In this document: positions 28,963 through 38,313 of the stretch, piece by piece
Layout: every line of letters starts with the position of its first letter
How positions within the stretch are numbered: the first letter of the stretch is position 1
Origin: Burkholderiales bacterium JOSHI_001
GTDB taxonomy: Bacteria; Pseudomonadota; Gammaproteobacteria; Burkholderiales; Burkholderiaceae_C
Assembly: GCA_000244995.1 (NCBI GenBank)
Contig: CM001438.1
Coordinates: 2,752,090 to 2,816,089, forward strand
Direction: 5' to 3'
DNA: 64,000 bases
The notes under the pieces: model-generated
Database searches by the model: none
Seen by the model: the letters and a program-made list of their open reading frames with translations, nothing else
What the model was told of the DNA's origin: nothing
Program-made: the position numbers and the translations under genes

Positions 28963-30303
28963 TCAGGCAGCCTGGGCAGAGGTCCCGAGTCCGGGGTGGA
29001 AGCGCGCCAGCATGCCCTGCACCGAAGGCAGGTCGGACACCTTGGCGTCCAGCACGGCGTGCAGCATCAGGCCGGGGTGGCCGGGCACGGGGCGCAGCAG
29101 CACGTGGTGGCCTGACAGGGTGACCGTGGCCTCGGGCTGGCCGCCGGCCAGGCCCAGGCCGCGCGCCAGTTCCACCAGCGCGTCGTAGAAGTCGCCGCCC
29201 TTGGTGGCCAGGGTGGCCGGGCCGGGGCGCCCGCCCGCATGCGCCAGGGTGCGCTGTGTGCCCAGGTCGAAGACGCAGCAACTGACCACGCCGCGCAGCG
29301 CCAGCACGTCGCGCAGGTAGCGGCGCATCATGGTTTCGGGGCTCAGGTCCTCGGGCATGGGCTCGGCCACGGCCGGTCGGCGTGGCACCGAGGGCATGGG
29401 CTGCATGGGCAGGGGCTGGGCCGTGCGCGCAGGCGGCGCCACCGGCATCAGGTCGGTGGCATTGTTCACCGTGGGGCCGAAGTCCACGCTGCGGTCGCGC
29501 GAGCCGTAGGCCGCTTCCGGGGGCGGGTTGATGTTGCCGCTGGTGCGCAGGCGGTCCCAGGCCAGGCTGATGAAGCTCCAGGCGTCGTTGGGCTTGGTGG
29601 CCTGCGGCGTGACGCGGATGTTCACCATCTGGTGGCCCCGGATGCGCGCAGCGGCGTCCACCAAGGCCGAACTGGCGCCCAGCGGCACCATGATCATGTT
29701 GCGGTTGGGCCAGGGGCCGCCGGTGATGCCTTCGCGCAGCGGCTCCAGCGCTGTGTCCAGCGCGTGCGGCGGCAGGTCACCCACCATCACCACCGCCAGG
29801 CGGGCATGGGCCAGCATGGTCATGGTGAGCAGATGGCGCTGCTCGGTGCTGGCGTCCACGATGGTGGAATACACCCGCAGCGTCTGCCCATTGGCCCCAG
29901 CCAGTTCGGCAAATTCCAGGGTGGCCAGCGGCTGGCCATGGCCCTGGCGGCGGATGACCAGCTTCTGCACCTGCTTGCCGGTGGCCGCGGCCAGGCCCGC
30001 CACCAGTCGGCGGGATGAATCGGTGGCCAGGTCGTGCACCGCGATCAGCTCGGGCTGCAGGTGTTCGAGTTGCTGCACCATGGCTTCGGCGGGGTCGCAC
30101 ACCACGAACAGCTCGTGGCGGTCGTCGGACACGCGCCGGCCGATGTCGCGCGACGCGCCGTTGGCCAGGTAGTCCTCCTGGCTGCGCATCAGCTTGGTCT
30201 GGATCTGCGTCAGCTCGCGCGTGGCCATCCATTCTTCATCGGGAAGACGGGAGTGGTGGACCGAGTGGCCCCAGGAAGTCATCTCGTGGATGGGTCTGGC
30301 CAT
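28963..30303 (-). CDS. Roadblock-like two-domain protein, paralog A
   Basis: This is one of three related proteins in the window (others at 34705 and 51917). The 446-residue form starts at ATG 30303 behind AAGGA. After a variable first 80 residues, the shared region (about 85-260) contains EHLQPELIAVHDL, LRVYSTIVDAS, MLAHARLAVVMVGDLPPHAL and a strand-helix pattern suggesting an alpha/beta fold. A Pro-rich linker follows, then a C-terminal segment (about 345-440) resembling Roadblock/LC7 domains (ALRGVVSCCVFDL, a TVTLSGHHVLLRPV strand pair). No signal peptide. Function unknown; Roadblock domains often regulate small GTPases or polarity. It is divergent from nadB. Confidence 0.75.
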   Translation of the reverse strand: MARPIHEMTSWGHSVHHSRLPDEEWMATRELTQIQTKLMRSQEDYLANGASRDIGRRVSDDRHELFVVCDPAEAMVQQLEHLQPELIAVHDLATDSSRRLVAGLAAATGKQVQKLVIRRQGHGQPLATLEFAELAGANGQTLRVYSTIVDASTEQRHLLTMTMLAHARLAVVMVGDLPPHALDTALEPLREGITGGPWPNRNMIMVPLGASSALVDAAARIRGHQMVNIRVTPQATKPNDAWSFISLAWDRLRTSGNINPPPEAAYGSRDRSVDFGPTVNNATDLMPVAPPARTAQPLPMQPMPSVPRRPAVAEPMPEDLSPETMMRRYLRDVLALRGVVSCCVFDLGTQRTLAHAGGRPGPATLATKGGDFYDALVELARGLGLAGGQPEATVTLSGHHVLLRPVPGHPGLMLHAVLDAKVSDLPSVQGMLARFHPGLGTSAQAA

Positions 30304-30450
30304 GGCTTTTCCTTGCTCTCGCACAGGCTTGCAAAAAACGTTGGGGGAGTTTATGGGGCTGTCCAGGCGCGCTGGTGGCATTTGTTAACACTTGACGCCC
30401 CTCAATGGCCCGCGGCGCCCCCCTGGGACAGGTGCGACAAGCCGCCTCCG

Positions 30451-30456
30451 TAGAAT
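30451..30456 (+). promoter_or_regulatory. Possible -10 element for nadB
   Basis: TAGAAT stands out in the GC-rich 220-base gap upstream of nadB, 68 bases before the ATG. No convincing -35 was found at 16-18 bases, so this is tentative. Confidence 0.35.
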
Positions 30457-30523
30457 GACCTGGCGGTCTTCGCGAGACATTGTTCACGACCGGGAACTCG
30501 GCCCGGCAGGAAAGCACACCCAC

Positions 30524-32137
30524 ATGACCCCCAACAGCGCCCCCGTGGTGATCATTGGCGCCGGCCTGGCCGGGCTGACCGTGGCGCTGCACCTGGCCGA
30601 CCAGCGGCCGGTCGTCGTGCTGGCCAAGCGTGCCTTGGGCGAGGGCGCCACGGCCTGGGCCCAGGGCGGCATCGTCGGCGTGCTGGGCAGCGACGACAGC
30701 ATCGAAAGCCATGTGCGCGACACCCAGGATGCCGGGGCCGGCCTGGTGGACGAGCACACCGCGCGCTACATCGCCGAGCGCAGCGCCGCCGCGGTTCAGT
30801 GGCTGGTGGATGCGGGCGTGCCGTTTTCCGCCGACCCCGACGGCCCGCTGGGCCTGCACCTCACGCGCGAAGGCGGGCACGCGGTGCGCCGCATCGCGCA
30901 CGCGGCCGATGCCACCGGCCGCGCCATCCATGAAGCGCTGCTCAAGCGTGCCCAGGCGCACCCCAACATCACCCTGCGCGAACGCTGGATGGCGGTGGAC
31001 CTGATCACCTCGCGCCATGTGCAGCGCGACGAGTCCCCGCGCTGCTATGGCGTGTACGCCCTGGACATCAGCAGCAAACGCGTGGAAGCCCTGGCCGCCA
31101 GCGCGGTGGTGCTGTGCACCGGCGGCGTGGGCAAGGTCTACCGCTACACCACCAACCCCGACACCGCCACCGGCGACGGCGTGGCCATGGCCTGGCGCGC
31201 TGGCTGCCGGGTGGGCAACATGGAATTCATCCAGTTCCACCCCACCTGCCTGTATCACCCGCAGGAGCGCAGCTTCCTCATCACCGAGGCCCTGCGCGGC
31301 GAGGGCGCGCAACTGAAGCTGCCTTCCGGTGACAAGATGGGCACCCGCTTCATGCCCGAGCACGACAGCCGCGGTGAACTGGCACCGCGTGACATCGTGG
31401 CCCGCGCCATCGACTTCGAGATGAAGAAGCACGGCCTGGACCATGTGTGGCTGGACGCCACGCACCTGGGCGAAGACTTCCTGAAGTCGCACTTTCCCAC
31501 CATCCATGCGCGCTGCCTGCAACTGGGCATCGACATCGCGCGCCAGCCCATTCCGGTGGTGCCGGCGGCGCACTACACCTGCGGCGGCGTGGTTGCCGAC
31601 CTGAACGGACGCGCCGACCTGCCGGGCCTGTACGCCGTGGGCGAGGCCACCTACACCGGCCTGCATGGCGCCAACCGCCTGGCCAGCAACAGCCTGCTGG
31701 AATGCGTGGTGCTGGGCCACAGCTGTGCCGACTACATCCTGCAGCAGGGCCCGGCCGAAGCCGCCCCCGTGCCGGCCTGGGACGACAGCCAGGTGGAGGA
31801 CGCCGACGAGCAGGTGGTCATCTCCCACAACTGGGACGAACTGCGCCTGCTGATGTGGAACTACGTGGGCATCGTGCGCACCACCAAGCGGCTGGAGCGC
31901 GCGCTGCACCGCATCGAACTGCTGCGCAGCGAGATCGTGGACTACTACAAGAGCTTCCGCGTCAACCGCGACCTGCTGGAGCTGCGCAACCTGGTGGACT
32001 GTGCCGAGCTCATCGTGCGCAGTGCGCTGCAGCGGCATGAAAGCCGCGGCCTGCACTACAGCCGCGATTTCCCGGACACGCTGCCGGTGAGCTTTCCCAC
32101 CATCCTGACCCGGCCGGCGCGCAGCCAGCGCAGTTGA
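30524..32137 (+). CDS. nadB: L-aspartate oxidase NadB
   Basis: NadB oxidises L-aspartate to iminoaspartate with FAD, the first step of de novo NAD synthesis; NadA then makes quinolinate. From ATG 30524 (GGAAAG about ten bases upstream) the protein is 537 residues. It shows the FAD motif IIGAGLAGLTVALHLAD, the TAWAQGGI segment, NMEFIQFHPTCLY, the HYTCGGVVADLNGR motif and GLHGANRLASNSLLE, all as expected for this oxidase rather than succinate dehydrogenase. It lies opposite to nadC and nadA, with the comFB-like gene between. Confidence 0.95.
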   Translation: MTPNSAPVVIIGAGLAGLTVALHLADQRPVVVLAKRALGEGATAWAQGGIVGVLGSDDSIESHVRDTQDAGAGLVDEHTARYIAERSAAAVQWLVDAGVPFSADPDGPLGLHLTREGGHAVRRIAHAADATGRAIHEALLKRAQAHPNITLRERWMAVDLITSRHVQRDESPRCYGVYALDISSKRVEALAASAVVLCTGGVGKVYRYTTNPDTATGDGVAMAWRAGCRVGNMEFIQFHPTCLYHPQERSFLITEALRGEGAQLKLPSGDKMGTRFMPEHDSRGELAPRDIVARAIDFEMKKHGLDHVWLDATHLGEDFLKSHFPTIHARCLQLGIDIARQPIPVVPAAHYTCGGVVADLNGRADLPGLYAVGEATYTGLHGANRLASNSLLECVVLGHSCADYILQQGPAEAAPVPAWDDSQVEDADEQVVISHNWDELRLLMWNYVGIVRTTKRLERALHRIELLRSEIVDYYKSFRVNRDLLELRNLVDCAELIVRSALQRHESRGLHYSRDFPDTLPVSFPTILTRPARSQRS

Positions 32138-32142
32138 TCTGT

Positions 32143-32226
32143 TGCCGCGCCCTGAAAAGGGGGCGGGCGGCCGCGGCTACTGCCGCGCCCCGAAGTGGGA
32201 GTGCGGCCGCGGCTACTGCCGCGCCC
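32143..32226. repeat. Tandem repeat overlapping the comFB-like gene end
   Basis: A 24-base unit GCGGCCGCGGCTACTGCC followed by GCGCCC occurs at 32167-32190 and again at 32203-32226, a 36-base period; a partial copy (TGCCGCGCCC) begins near 32143. The second copy contains the stop and last codons of the minus-strand comFB-like gene, so the first copy is a duplicated gene end lying just downstream of it. Confidence 0.75.
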
Positions 32227-32497
32227 GCATGGCCTGGCGCGCCTGCACGAAGCCGTAGGCCTGGTCCACCGCGTGGGCGATGGCCTTGTCCAGTTCGCCG
32301 CGTTCGTGTTCGGTCAGGTAGAAGGCCAGGTCCACGTCGTGCCGCACATAGCGCGGGGCCAGCCGGTTCAGCGCCACGCAGGCCACGTCGGCCAGCAGGT
32401 CGGGCTTGCCGGCCACACCCGGAAAGCGCGTGGACGCCTGCATCACCGCCTGGAAGACGGACTGTTCGTGGTGGTTGTGAACCGAGGTGAAGTCCAT
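32213..32497 (-). CDS. ComFB-family protein
   Basis: This is a 94-residue protein of the late-competence ComFB family. It carries the family core FPGVAGKPDLLADVACVALNRLAPRYVRHDVDLAFYL, a helical bundle with an invariant ALNRLPPRY-like motif. Some cyanobacterial ComFB proteins have been described as cyclic-dinucleotide receptors; whether that applies here is unknown. Its 3' end lies in a small tandem repeat, whose duplicated copy does not change the protein. It is between nadB and nadC but has no known role in NAD metabolism. Confidence 0.8.
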   Translation of the reverse strand: MDFTSVHNHHEQSVFQAVMQASTRFPGVAGKPDLLADVACVALNRLAPRYVRHDVDLAFYLTEHERGELDKAIAHAVDQAYGFVQARQAMRARQ

Positions 32498-32593
32498 GGC
32501 GGGCTGCTAAGGAGTGGAGGGCGGTTGAATCCCCACTCTAGGACCGCGCCCACGACGCCGAAGCGCGGAATTGGCCGGTCTGGAACACCCAGT

Positions 32594-33469
32594 TCAGGCG
32601 CTGCCCAGCACCCGCATGGAGTAGTCCACCGCGGTCACGTCCTTGGTGAGCTTGCCAATGGAGATGCGGTCGACGCCGGTTTCAGCGATGCCGCGCAGTT
32701 GCCCCGGCGTGATGCCGCCTGACGCTTCCAGCAGCGCCCGCCCGGCGGTCAGCGACACGGCTTCACGCATGCGCTCGGGCGGGAAATTGTCCAGCAGCAC
32801 GCTGGTGGCGCCGGCCGCCAGCGCTTCGCCCAGCTGGTCCAGGGTTTCCACCTCGATCTGGATCTCCACGCCTGACTGCAAGGCCTGGGCGTTGCGCAGC
32901 GCTGCGCTCACGTTGCCCGCCGCGGCGATGTGGTTTTCCTTGATCAGGATGCCGTGCCACAGCGCCAGGCGCTGGTTGGCGCCGCCGCCCACGCGCACCG
33001 CGTACTTCTGCGCCTGGCGCAGGCCAGGAATCGTCTTGCGCGTGTCCAGCACCACGCAGCCACGCGGGTTGGGCGACGCGCCTTCGATCGCCTTGGCGTG
33101 CGCCCGGGTGACCGTGGCCGTGGCCGACAACAGCTGCAGGAAGTTCAGCGCCGGGCGTTCCGCCGAGAGCAGGGCGCGGGCGTCGCTGTCGATGTCGCAG
33201 GCGATGGTGTCGGCCACCATGTCAGCGCCTTCGGCGTAGTGCCATTGCACGCGGGCCTGCGGGTCCAGCGCCAGCACACAGCCGTCGAACCAGTCTCGCC
33301 CGCACAGCACCGCGGCTTCGCGCACCCGCACCTGGGCCTTCACGCGGCGGCCGGCCGGCACCAGCTGGCCGGTCCAGTCGCCGCGGCCGATGTCTTCGAA
33401 CAGCGCGTCGCGGATGTTGCGCGCGCGGGCCTCTTCCAGGGTTTCGTTGTGGTCGAAAGGGATCTGCAT
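32594..33469 (-). CDS. nadC: Nicotinate-nucleotide pyrophosphorylase (carboxylating) NadC
   Basis: NadC converts quinolinate and PRPP to nicotinate mononucleotide, releasing CO2. The 291-residue protein has the family pattern EDIGRGDWTGQLV near the start, LNFLQLLSATAT, VLDTRKTIPGLRQAQKYAVRVGGGANQR (substrate binding, split here between two adjacent segments), IKENHI and the C-terminal barrel ASGGITPGQLRGIAETGVDRIS. It starts 12 bases after the nadA stop on the same strand, so nadA-nadC form an operon. Confidence 0.96.
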   Translation of the reverse strand: MQIPFDHNETLEEARARNIRDALFEDIGRGDWTGQLVPAGRRVKAQVRVREAAVLCGRDWFDGCVLALDPQARVQWHYAEGADMVADTIACDIDSDARALLSAERPALNFLQLLSATATVTRAHAKAIEGASPNPRGCVVLDTRKTIPGLRQAQKYAVRVGGGANQRLALWHGILIKENHIAAAGNVSAALRNAQALQSGVEIQIEVETLDQLGEALAAGATSVLLDNFPPERMREAVSLTAGRALLEASGGITPGQLRGIAETGVDRISIGKLTKDVTAVDYSMRVLGSA

Positions 33470-33480
33470 GGTGGGGCGGC

Positions 33481-34593
33481 TCAGGCGCTGCCGATGTTCT
33501 TCACAAAGCCCTTCTGGGGCAGCTGCAGGGCGCTGGGGTTCTGGGCCACGAAGTCCAGCATGCGGGTGATGCAGCGTTCGGCCTGGCCGCGCACGGCCTC
33601 GTCCACCTGGATCTCGCCCACACCACGGTCCAGGCAGTCCATCACGCCCTGCAGGCCGTTCATGGCCATCCAGGGGCAGTGCGCGCAGCTCTTGCAGGTG
33701 GCGCTGTTGCCGGCGGTGGGCGCCTCGATCAGGGTCTTGCCCGGCGCCAGCTGGCGCATGCGGTGCAGGATGCCGTTGTCGGTGGCGACGATGTATTCCT
33801 TCGCCTGGCCGTCCACCACGGCCTTGAGCATCTGCGAGGTGGAGCCCACCACGTCGGCCAGGGCCACGACGTTGTCGGGGCTTTCGGGGTGCACCAGCAC
33901 CATGGCGCCAGGGTGCTGCTTCTTCAGCAGGTCCAGCTCCAGGCCCTTGAATTCATCGTGCACGATGCAGGCGCCGTTCCAGAACACCATGTCGGCGCCG
34001 GTTTCCTTCTGGATGTAGGACCCCAAGTGCTTGTCCGGGGCCCAAAGCACCTTCTGGCCGCTGTCCTTCAGGTGCTTCACGATGGCCAGCGCGCAGGAGC
34101 TGGTCACCATCCAGTCGGCGCGCGCCTTCACCGCGGCGCTGGTGTTGGCGTAGACCACCACCTGGCGGTCAGGGTGGGCGTCGCAGAAGGTGGCGAAGTC
34201 GGCCGGCGGGCAGCCCAGGTCCAGCGAACAGGTGGCGTCCAGGTCGGGCATCAGCACCCGCTTGTCCGGTGACAGGATCTTGGCGGTTTCGCCCATGAAA
34301 CGCACGCCGGCCACCACCAGGGTCTTGGCGGGGTGGTCGCGGCCGAAGCGGGCCATTTCCAGGCTGTCGGCCACGCAGCCGCCGGTGGCCAGTGCCAGGT
34401 CCTGCAGGTCGCCGTCCACGTAGTAGTGGGCCACCAGGGCGGCGTCCTGGGCCTTAAGGCGTTCGGCAATGCTGCGCAGCAGGTTCTGGCGCCGTGCGGG
34501 CGTCAGGGGCTCGGGCACCTTGGCCCAGGCGTGGGCCACGCAGCTGGCGCCGCTGGCGTCGGGCCGTTCGTAGTCGTAGAGCTTGTCGCTCAT
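33481..34593 (-). CDS. nadA: Quinolinate synthase NadA
   Basis: NadA condenses iminoaspartate with dihydroxyacetone phosphate to quinolinate, using a 4Fe-4S cluster. From ATG 34593 ([11 protein letters not shown]) the protein is 370 residues; the frame continues upstream but without family similarity. Segments seen are [53 protein letters not shown] and [16 protein letters not shown], supplying the three cluster cysteines. It leads the nadA-nadC pair; paralog B lies directly upstream on the same strand. Confidence 0.96.
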   Translation of the reverse strand: MSDKLYDYERPDASGASCVAHAWAKVPEPLTPARRQNLLRSIAERLKAQDAALVAHYYVDGDLQDLALATGGCVADSLEMARFGRDHPAKTLVVAGVRFMGETAKILSPDKRVLMPDLDATCSLDLGCPPADFATFCDAHPDRQVVVYANTSAAVKARADWMVTSSCALAIVKHLKDSGQKVLWAPDKHLGSYIQKETGADMVFWNGACIVHDEFKGLELDLLKKQHPGAMVLVHPESPDNVVALADVVGSTSQMLKAVVDGQAKEYIVATDNGILHRMRQLAPGKTLIEAPTAGNSATCKSCAHCPWMAMNGLQGVMDCLDRGVGEIQVDEAVRGQAERCITRMLDFVAQNPSALQLPQKGFVKNIGSA

Positions 34594-34704
34594 GGCCAGG
34601 GGCGCGGCCTGGCGCGCAGGGCCGCGGGCAAGAATGGGGAAGCGTTCATGGTAGCCCAGCGCGGCGCGCCTTCGCGCTGCGTGCACTTGCGCTGCCGGCG
34701 GCGC

Positions 34705-35889
34705 TCAGCCCAGCTGGCGTTCGGCCTCGGCCAGCTTGAAGCGCACCAAGGCCAGGTTGGCGTTCTGGCGGTCCAGCACCAGGGCCACCGCCATCGGGCG
34801 GCTGCCTTGGTCCACGCAGCGCAGCAGTTGGATGCGGCCGGGCACGGTGACCAGCAGTTCTTCCGGCGGGGCTTCGGCGCCACCGGCGGCCTGCAGGTGG
34901 GCGGTACGCGCCGCCACCAGAGCGCGGGCGGCGCGGGCCAGGCCGGCGTCGTCGCTCTGGTGTGAATCGCTGGCCAGCAGTTCGCCACGGTCCAGGTCCA
35001 CCACGCCGCAGGCCAGCACGCCCTCGGTGCGGGCCAAGCCGGCCAGGGCGCGGCCCAGGCTGGCGCTGTCCTGCGGGGCCCGGGCCGGCGCGGCCGGCTG
35101 GGGCTGGGGGTCCTGCTGGGCGGCGTCCCAGGCGGCGAGCACGGTGTTCCAGACGGTGGAGGTGCCGGTCAGCGACACCGCCACGGCCGCGGTGCGCACA
35201 TGGGCAGGCCAGGGCTGCGACAGGATGCGCTCACGCAGCAGGTCAGAACCTGGCGGCAGCAGGAACATCAGCCAGGGGCAGCGCCAGTTCGGGCCCTGGG
35301 TGGCGACGAGCAGGGCGCGCAGCAAGGTTTCCGCGGCATGCGGCTGCAGGGCGCCGACGATCACGGTGGTCATGTGGCTGTGTTCGGCCAGCACGGTGGC
35401 AATCTCGTCGTGTTCGGCGCCGCTGGCGCGGATGTCGGCGTGGTAGACCTTCAGCGGGCCGTTCTGGCGGCGCGGCAGCATGGTGCGTTCCACCACCGCC
35501 AGGGTGCGCAGGGTGCCGTGTTCCCGCACATGCAGCTTTTCCACCGGCTGGCCGCTGGCGTCGGACAGGGTCTTCACCACCGCCGGGGCCCACAGGCGGG
35601 AAGGGTCCAGCAGCGTGATCATGGAACTGGCGCGTTCCAGGTCGGATCGGGTGTTTGCGAAATGGGCGCGCATGGCTGCGGCGGGCGATCCGCTGACGAA
35701 CACGTCTTCCACCACCGGCTGGGGCCGCACGCGGGCCGGCCGCAGTTCGTCCATCACCTGCGTGGCGGCAAATCCCTGGGCCGCGTCTTCAAACACCATG
35801 GTGTTGGCGAAGCCGGTGGCCGCGTTGTCGCGGTCGCTGCGCAAGGCACCGCGGCGCGGCTGCAGATCGCCAAACAAGGATGTGAGCAT
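34705..35889 (-). CDS. Roadblock-like two-domain protein, paralog B
   Basis: This is the second member of the three-protein family. From ATG 35889 (GGGAGAG upstream) it is 394 residues and begins MLTSLFGDLQPRRG, nearly the same as paralog C (MLSSLFGNFRPRG). The shared core (about residues 85-255) has SSMITLLDPSRLW, PLKVYHADIRAS, LAEHSHMTTVIVGALQPHA and GPNWRCPWLMFLLPPG. After an Ala/Pro linker the C-terminal part (about 280-394) is Roadblock-like (TEGVLACGVVDLDRGELLAS, LLVTVPGRIQLLRCV). No signal peptide or membrane helix. It is upstream of nadA on the same strand. Role unknown. Confidence 0.78.
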   Translation of the reverse strand: MLTSLFGDLQPRRGALRSDRDNAATGFANTMVFEDAAQGFAATQVMDELRPARVRPQPVVEDVFVSGSPAAAMRAHFANTRSDLERASSMITLLDPSRLWAPAVVKTLSDASGQPVEKLHVREHGTLRTLAVVERTMLPRRQNGPLKVYHADIRASGAEHDEIATVLAEHSHMTTVIVGALQPHAAETLLRALLVATQGPNWRCPWLMFLLPPGSDLLRERILSQPWPAHVRTAAVAVSLTGTSTVWNTVLAAWDAAQQDPQPQPAAPARAPQDSASLGRALAGLARTEGVLACGVVDLDRGELLASDSHQSDDAGLARAARALVAARTAHLQAAGGAEAPPEELLVTVPGRIQLLRCVDQGSRPMAVALVLDRQNANLALVRFKLAEAERQLG

Positions 35890-36158
35890 CGGTCTCTCCC
35901 AGGGTGGGCGGCCTGCCGAAAGGGCCACCAGATTGAATGCAGCAGACTGTAGGGTGCCGCCTGCCAGCAGGTTGCCATGGCCTGTACCCGGATGTCACCG
36001 CCGCACATCGGGTGGGCGCGTCCACTCGTCGCAGCCCCCGGCATGCGGGGCGCAGCGATGGGGGCATGGCCCCGGGAAGGGCTTGGACAAACTCACGTCA
36101 CTCACATCTGCACACGTCTGACGGCTAGCATCCGGCAGCGTTTTCGCCATACCCCGCC

Positions 36159-37403
36159 GTGCCGGCCTCCTCCACGCTCGCCTCCCACCCCGCCACCGAC
36201 GCCCAGGGCACCACCACCATGGCCCTGGTGAGCCTGGCGCACGGCCTGTCGCATTTCGGCCAGCTGGTGCTGCCGCCGCTGTTCCCGTGGCTGGCGCTGG
36301 AGTTCGGGCTCAGCAACACCCGTCTGGGCCTGCTGATGACGGTGTTCTACGGCGTGTCCTTTTTCGGCCAGGCCGCCGCCGGCTTCGTGGTGGACCGCCA
36401 TGGCGCGCGGCGGGTGCTGTTCGGCGGCGTGGCGCTCATCGGCCTGGCCGCCGCCGGCCTGGCGGCCAGCCCGGGTTACACCACCATGCTGGCCTTCATG
36501 GCCCTGGCGGGCCTGGGCAACTGCGTCTTCCATCCGGTGGACTTTTCCATCCTGAATGCCCGGTTGCCGGCGCACCGGCTGGGGCCGGCCTACGCGGCGC
36601 ACGGGGTGTCGGGCAATGTGGGCTGGGCGCTGGCGCCGCTGTTCGTGGTGGGGCTGGCGCAGGCCTTGGGCTGGCGTGCGGCGCTCTTCGGAGTGTCCTT
36701 GTTGGTGGCGGCCGTGCTGGGCCTGATGTTCTGGCAGCGCCAGGCGCTGGACGTGCCGCGGGTGGCGGCCGTCGGGGGGTCTTCGAGCGGTGCTGCATCC
36801 CGTCTGGGCTTCCTGCGCCTGCGCTCGGTGTGGTCCTGCTTTGCCTTCTTTTTCACCGCAGCCATCGCCCTGGGCGCGATGCAAAGCTTCGCCCCGGCAG
36901 CGGCCGGCCAGCTTCACCAGGTGCCGGCGGCGCAGGTGGCGCTGTGCCTGTCGGCCTACATGCTGGCCAGCGCCGGCGGCATGCTGCTGGGCGGGCAACT
37001 GGCGCGCCAGCCGGGGCGCAGCACCCGGCTGGTGAGCTGGGGCTATGGCAGCGCGGCGGGCGTGGCCCTGGCCATGGCCCTGCTGCCCTGGCCGCCGCAG
37101 TGGGTGCCCCTGCTGTTCATGCTGATGGGCGCGGGCGCCGGGCTGGCCGGACCGTCGCGTGACCTGCTGATCAAGCAGGCCACGCCGGCCGGCGCCACCG
37201 GTCGGGTGTACGGGGTGGTGTATTCCGGGTTGGACGTGGGCACCTCGCTGGCGCCGCTGCTGTTCGGGGCCTTGATGGACGCCGGGCAGTACCGCTGGGT
37301 GTGGCTGCTGGTGGCGCTGGTGCAGGGCCTGCTGATCGCCAACGCCTTCAACGTGAACCGGCAGGCCCCGGCGGTGGCACCGGCGCGGCCGGTGACGGGT
37401 TGA
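36159..37403 (+). CDS. MFS transporter
   Basis: This is an inner-membrane major facilitator of unknown substrate. The 414-residue protein has about twelve hydrophobic helices in two halves and the loop 2-3 signature-like GFVVDRHGARRVLFGG; the second half has GMLLGGQLARQPGRST. It begins at GTG 36159, or possibly at ATG 36219, which removes a 20-residue polar lead. The 3' end overlaps the convergent EamA gene by 56 bases. The best general resemblance is to small-molecule or drug exporters. Confidence 0.85.
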   Translation: MPASSTLASHPATDAQGTTTMALVSLAHGLSHFGQLVLPPLFPWLALEFGLSNTRLGLLMTVFYGVSFFGQAAAGFVVDRHGARRVLFGGVALIGLAAAGLAASPGYTTMLAFMALAGLGNCVFHPVDFSILNARLPAHRLGPAYAAHGVSGNVGWALAPLFVVGLAQALGWRAALFGVSLLVAAVLGLMFWQRQALDVPRVAAVGGSSSGAASRLGFLRLRSVWSCFAFFFTAAIALGAMQSFAPAAAGQLHQVPAAQVALCLSAYMLASAGGMLLGGQLARQPGRSTRLVSWGYGSAAGVALAMALLPWPPQWVPLLFMLMGAGAGLAGPSRDLLIKQATPAGATGRVYGVVYSGLDVGTSLAPLLFGALMDAGQYRWVWLLVALVQGLLIANAFNVNRQAPAVAPARPVTG

Positions 37404-38313
37404 CGGCTGCGGCAGGTGTTGCCGGGCTGTGCGTGTGGGGGCGGGGCCACAGGCCCATCGCCAGCGCGGTGCCGCCCAGGATGACGGCGCCGCCCAGCAG
37501 CATGGCCGGCGTGACGGTTTCACCCAACAGCAGGCCGCCCCAGGCCATGGCGAACACCGGGATCAGGAAGGTCACCGACGAGGCGTTGGTGGCCCCCACA
37601 TGCGCCAGCAGCCGGAAGTACAGCACGTAGGCCACGCCGGTGCACAGCACCGCCAGGGCCAGCACCATGGCCCAGGCGCGCAGGCCGGGCATTTGCGCCG
37701 GCCACCACCACAGCGCCGGCATTGCCAGCGCCAGCGCGGCCGACAACTGGCTGCCGGCCGCCAGGGCCATGGGCGGCACGCCCTGGAGGTGGCGGCGGGT
37801 GAAGCAGGCCGAGAAGCCGTACATCACCGTGGCCGCCAGGCAGGCGGCCACGGCCAGCGCCACGCCCTGCTGGCCGGCGCCGGCCTTCAGTCCGGCCTTG
37901 TCCCAGGCCAGGCCCAGCACGCCGGCCAGGCCGATCAGCAGGCCCAGCACGCGCCAGCGCGTCAGCGCTTCGCGCAGCCACAACCAGGCGATCAAGGCGG
38001 TGAACAGCGGCGTGGCCGCGTTGAAGATGGACGCCAGCCCGGCGGTGATGGATTGCGCCGCCACGCCATAGCAGAGGAAGGGCAGGGCGGAGTTGCTCAG
38101 GCCCACCAGGCCGATGGACCGCCAGTGCCGGCGCAGGGCAGGCATGTCGTGGCGCAGCGCCAGCAAGGGCAGCAGCACCAGGCTGGCGCCGGCCACCCGG
38201 ACTGCGGCCATGGGTGCGGCACCGAACTCGGGCGCCGCCACCCGCATGAACAGGAAGGACGCGCCCCAGACGGCCGCCAGCGCCAGCAGTTCCAGCAGGT
38301 GGCGCGGCCTCAT
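37348..38313 (-). CDS. EamA/DMT-family transporter
   Basis: This is a drug/metabolite exporter with ten hydrophobic helices in two EamA repeats. The 321-residue form starts at ATG 38313 (MRPRHLLELLALAAVWGASFLFMRVA), overlapping the ogt stop by four bases (ATGA). Repeats are visible as AAVWGASFLFMR / GVAAQSITAGLASIFNAATPLF and VLCTGVAYVLYFRLL / TFLIPVFAMAWGGLLLGE. A Pro/Ala-rich tail ends the protein. It is the last gene of the Ada-AlkA, Ogt, EamA run, although a role in alkylation resistance is not established. Confidence 0.88.
   Translation of the reverse strand: MRPRHLLELLALAAVWGASFLFMRVAAPEFGAAPMAAVRVAGASLVLLPLLALRHDMPALRRHWRSIGLVGLSNSALPFLCYGVAAQSITAGLASIFNAATPLFTALIAWLWLREALTRWRVLGLLIGLAGVLGLAWDKAGLKAGAGQQGVALAVAACLAATVMYGFSACFTRRHLQGVPPMALAAGSQLSAALALAMPALWWWPAQMPGLRAWAMVLALAVLCTGVAYVLYFRLLAHVGATNASSVTFLIPVFAMAWGGLLLGETVTPAMLLGGAVILGGTALAMGLWPRPHTHSPATPAAAVNPSPAAPVPPPGPAGSR

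Noticed and set aside
32143-32226. CRISPR-like array
   Set aside because: Only two full repeats with a 12-base spacer, and one copy lies inside a gene end; no cas genes.
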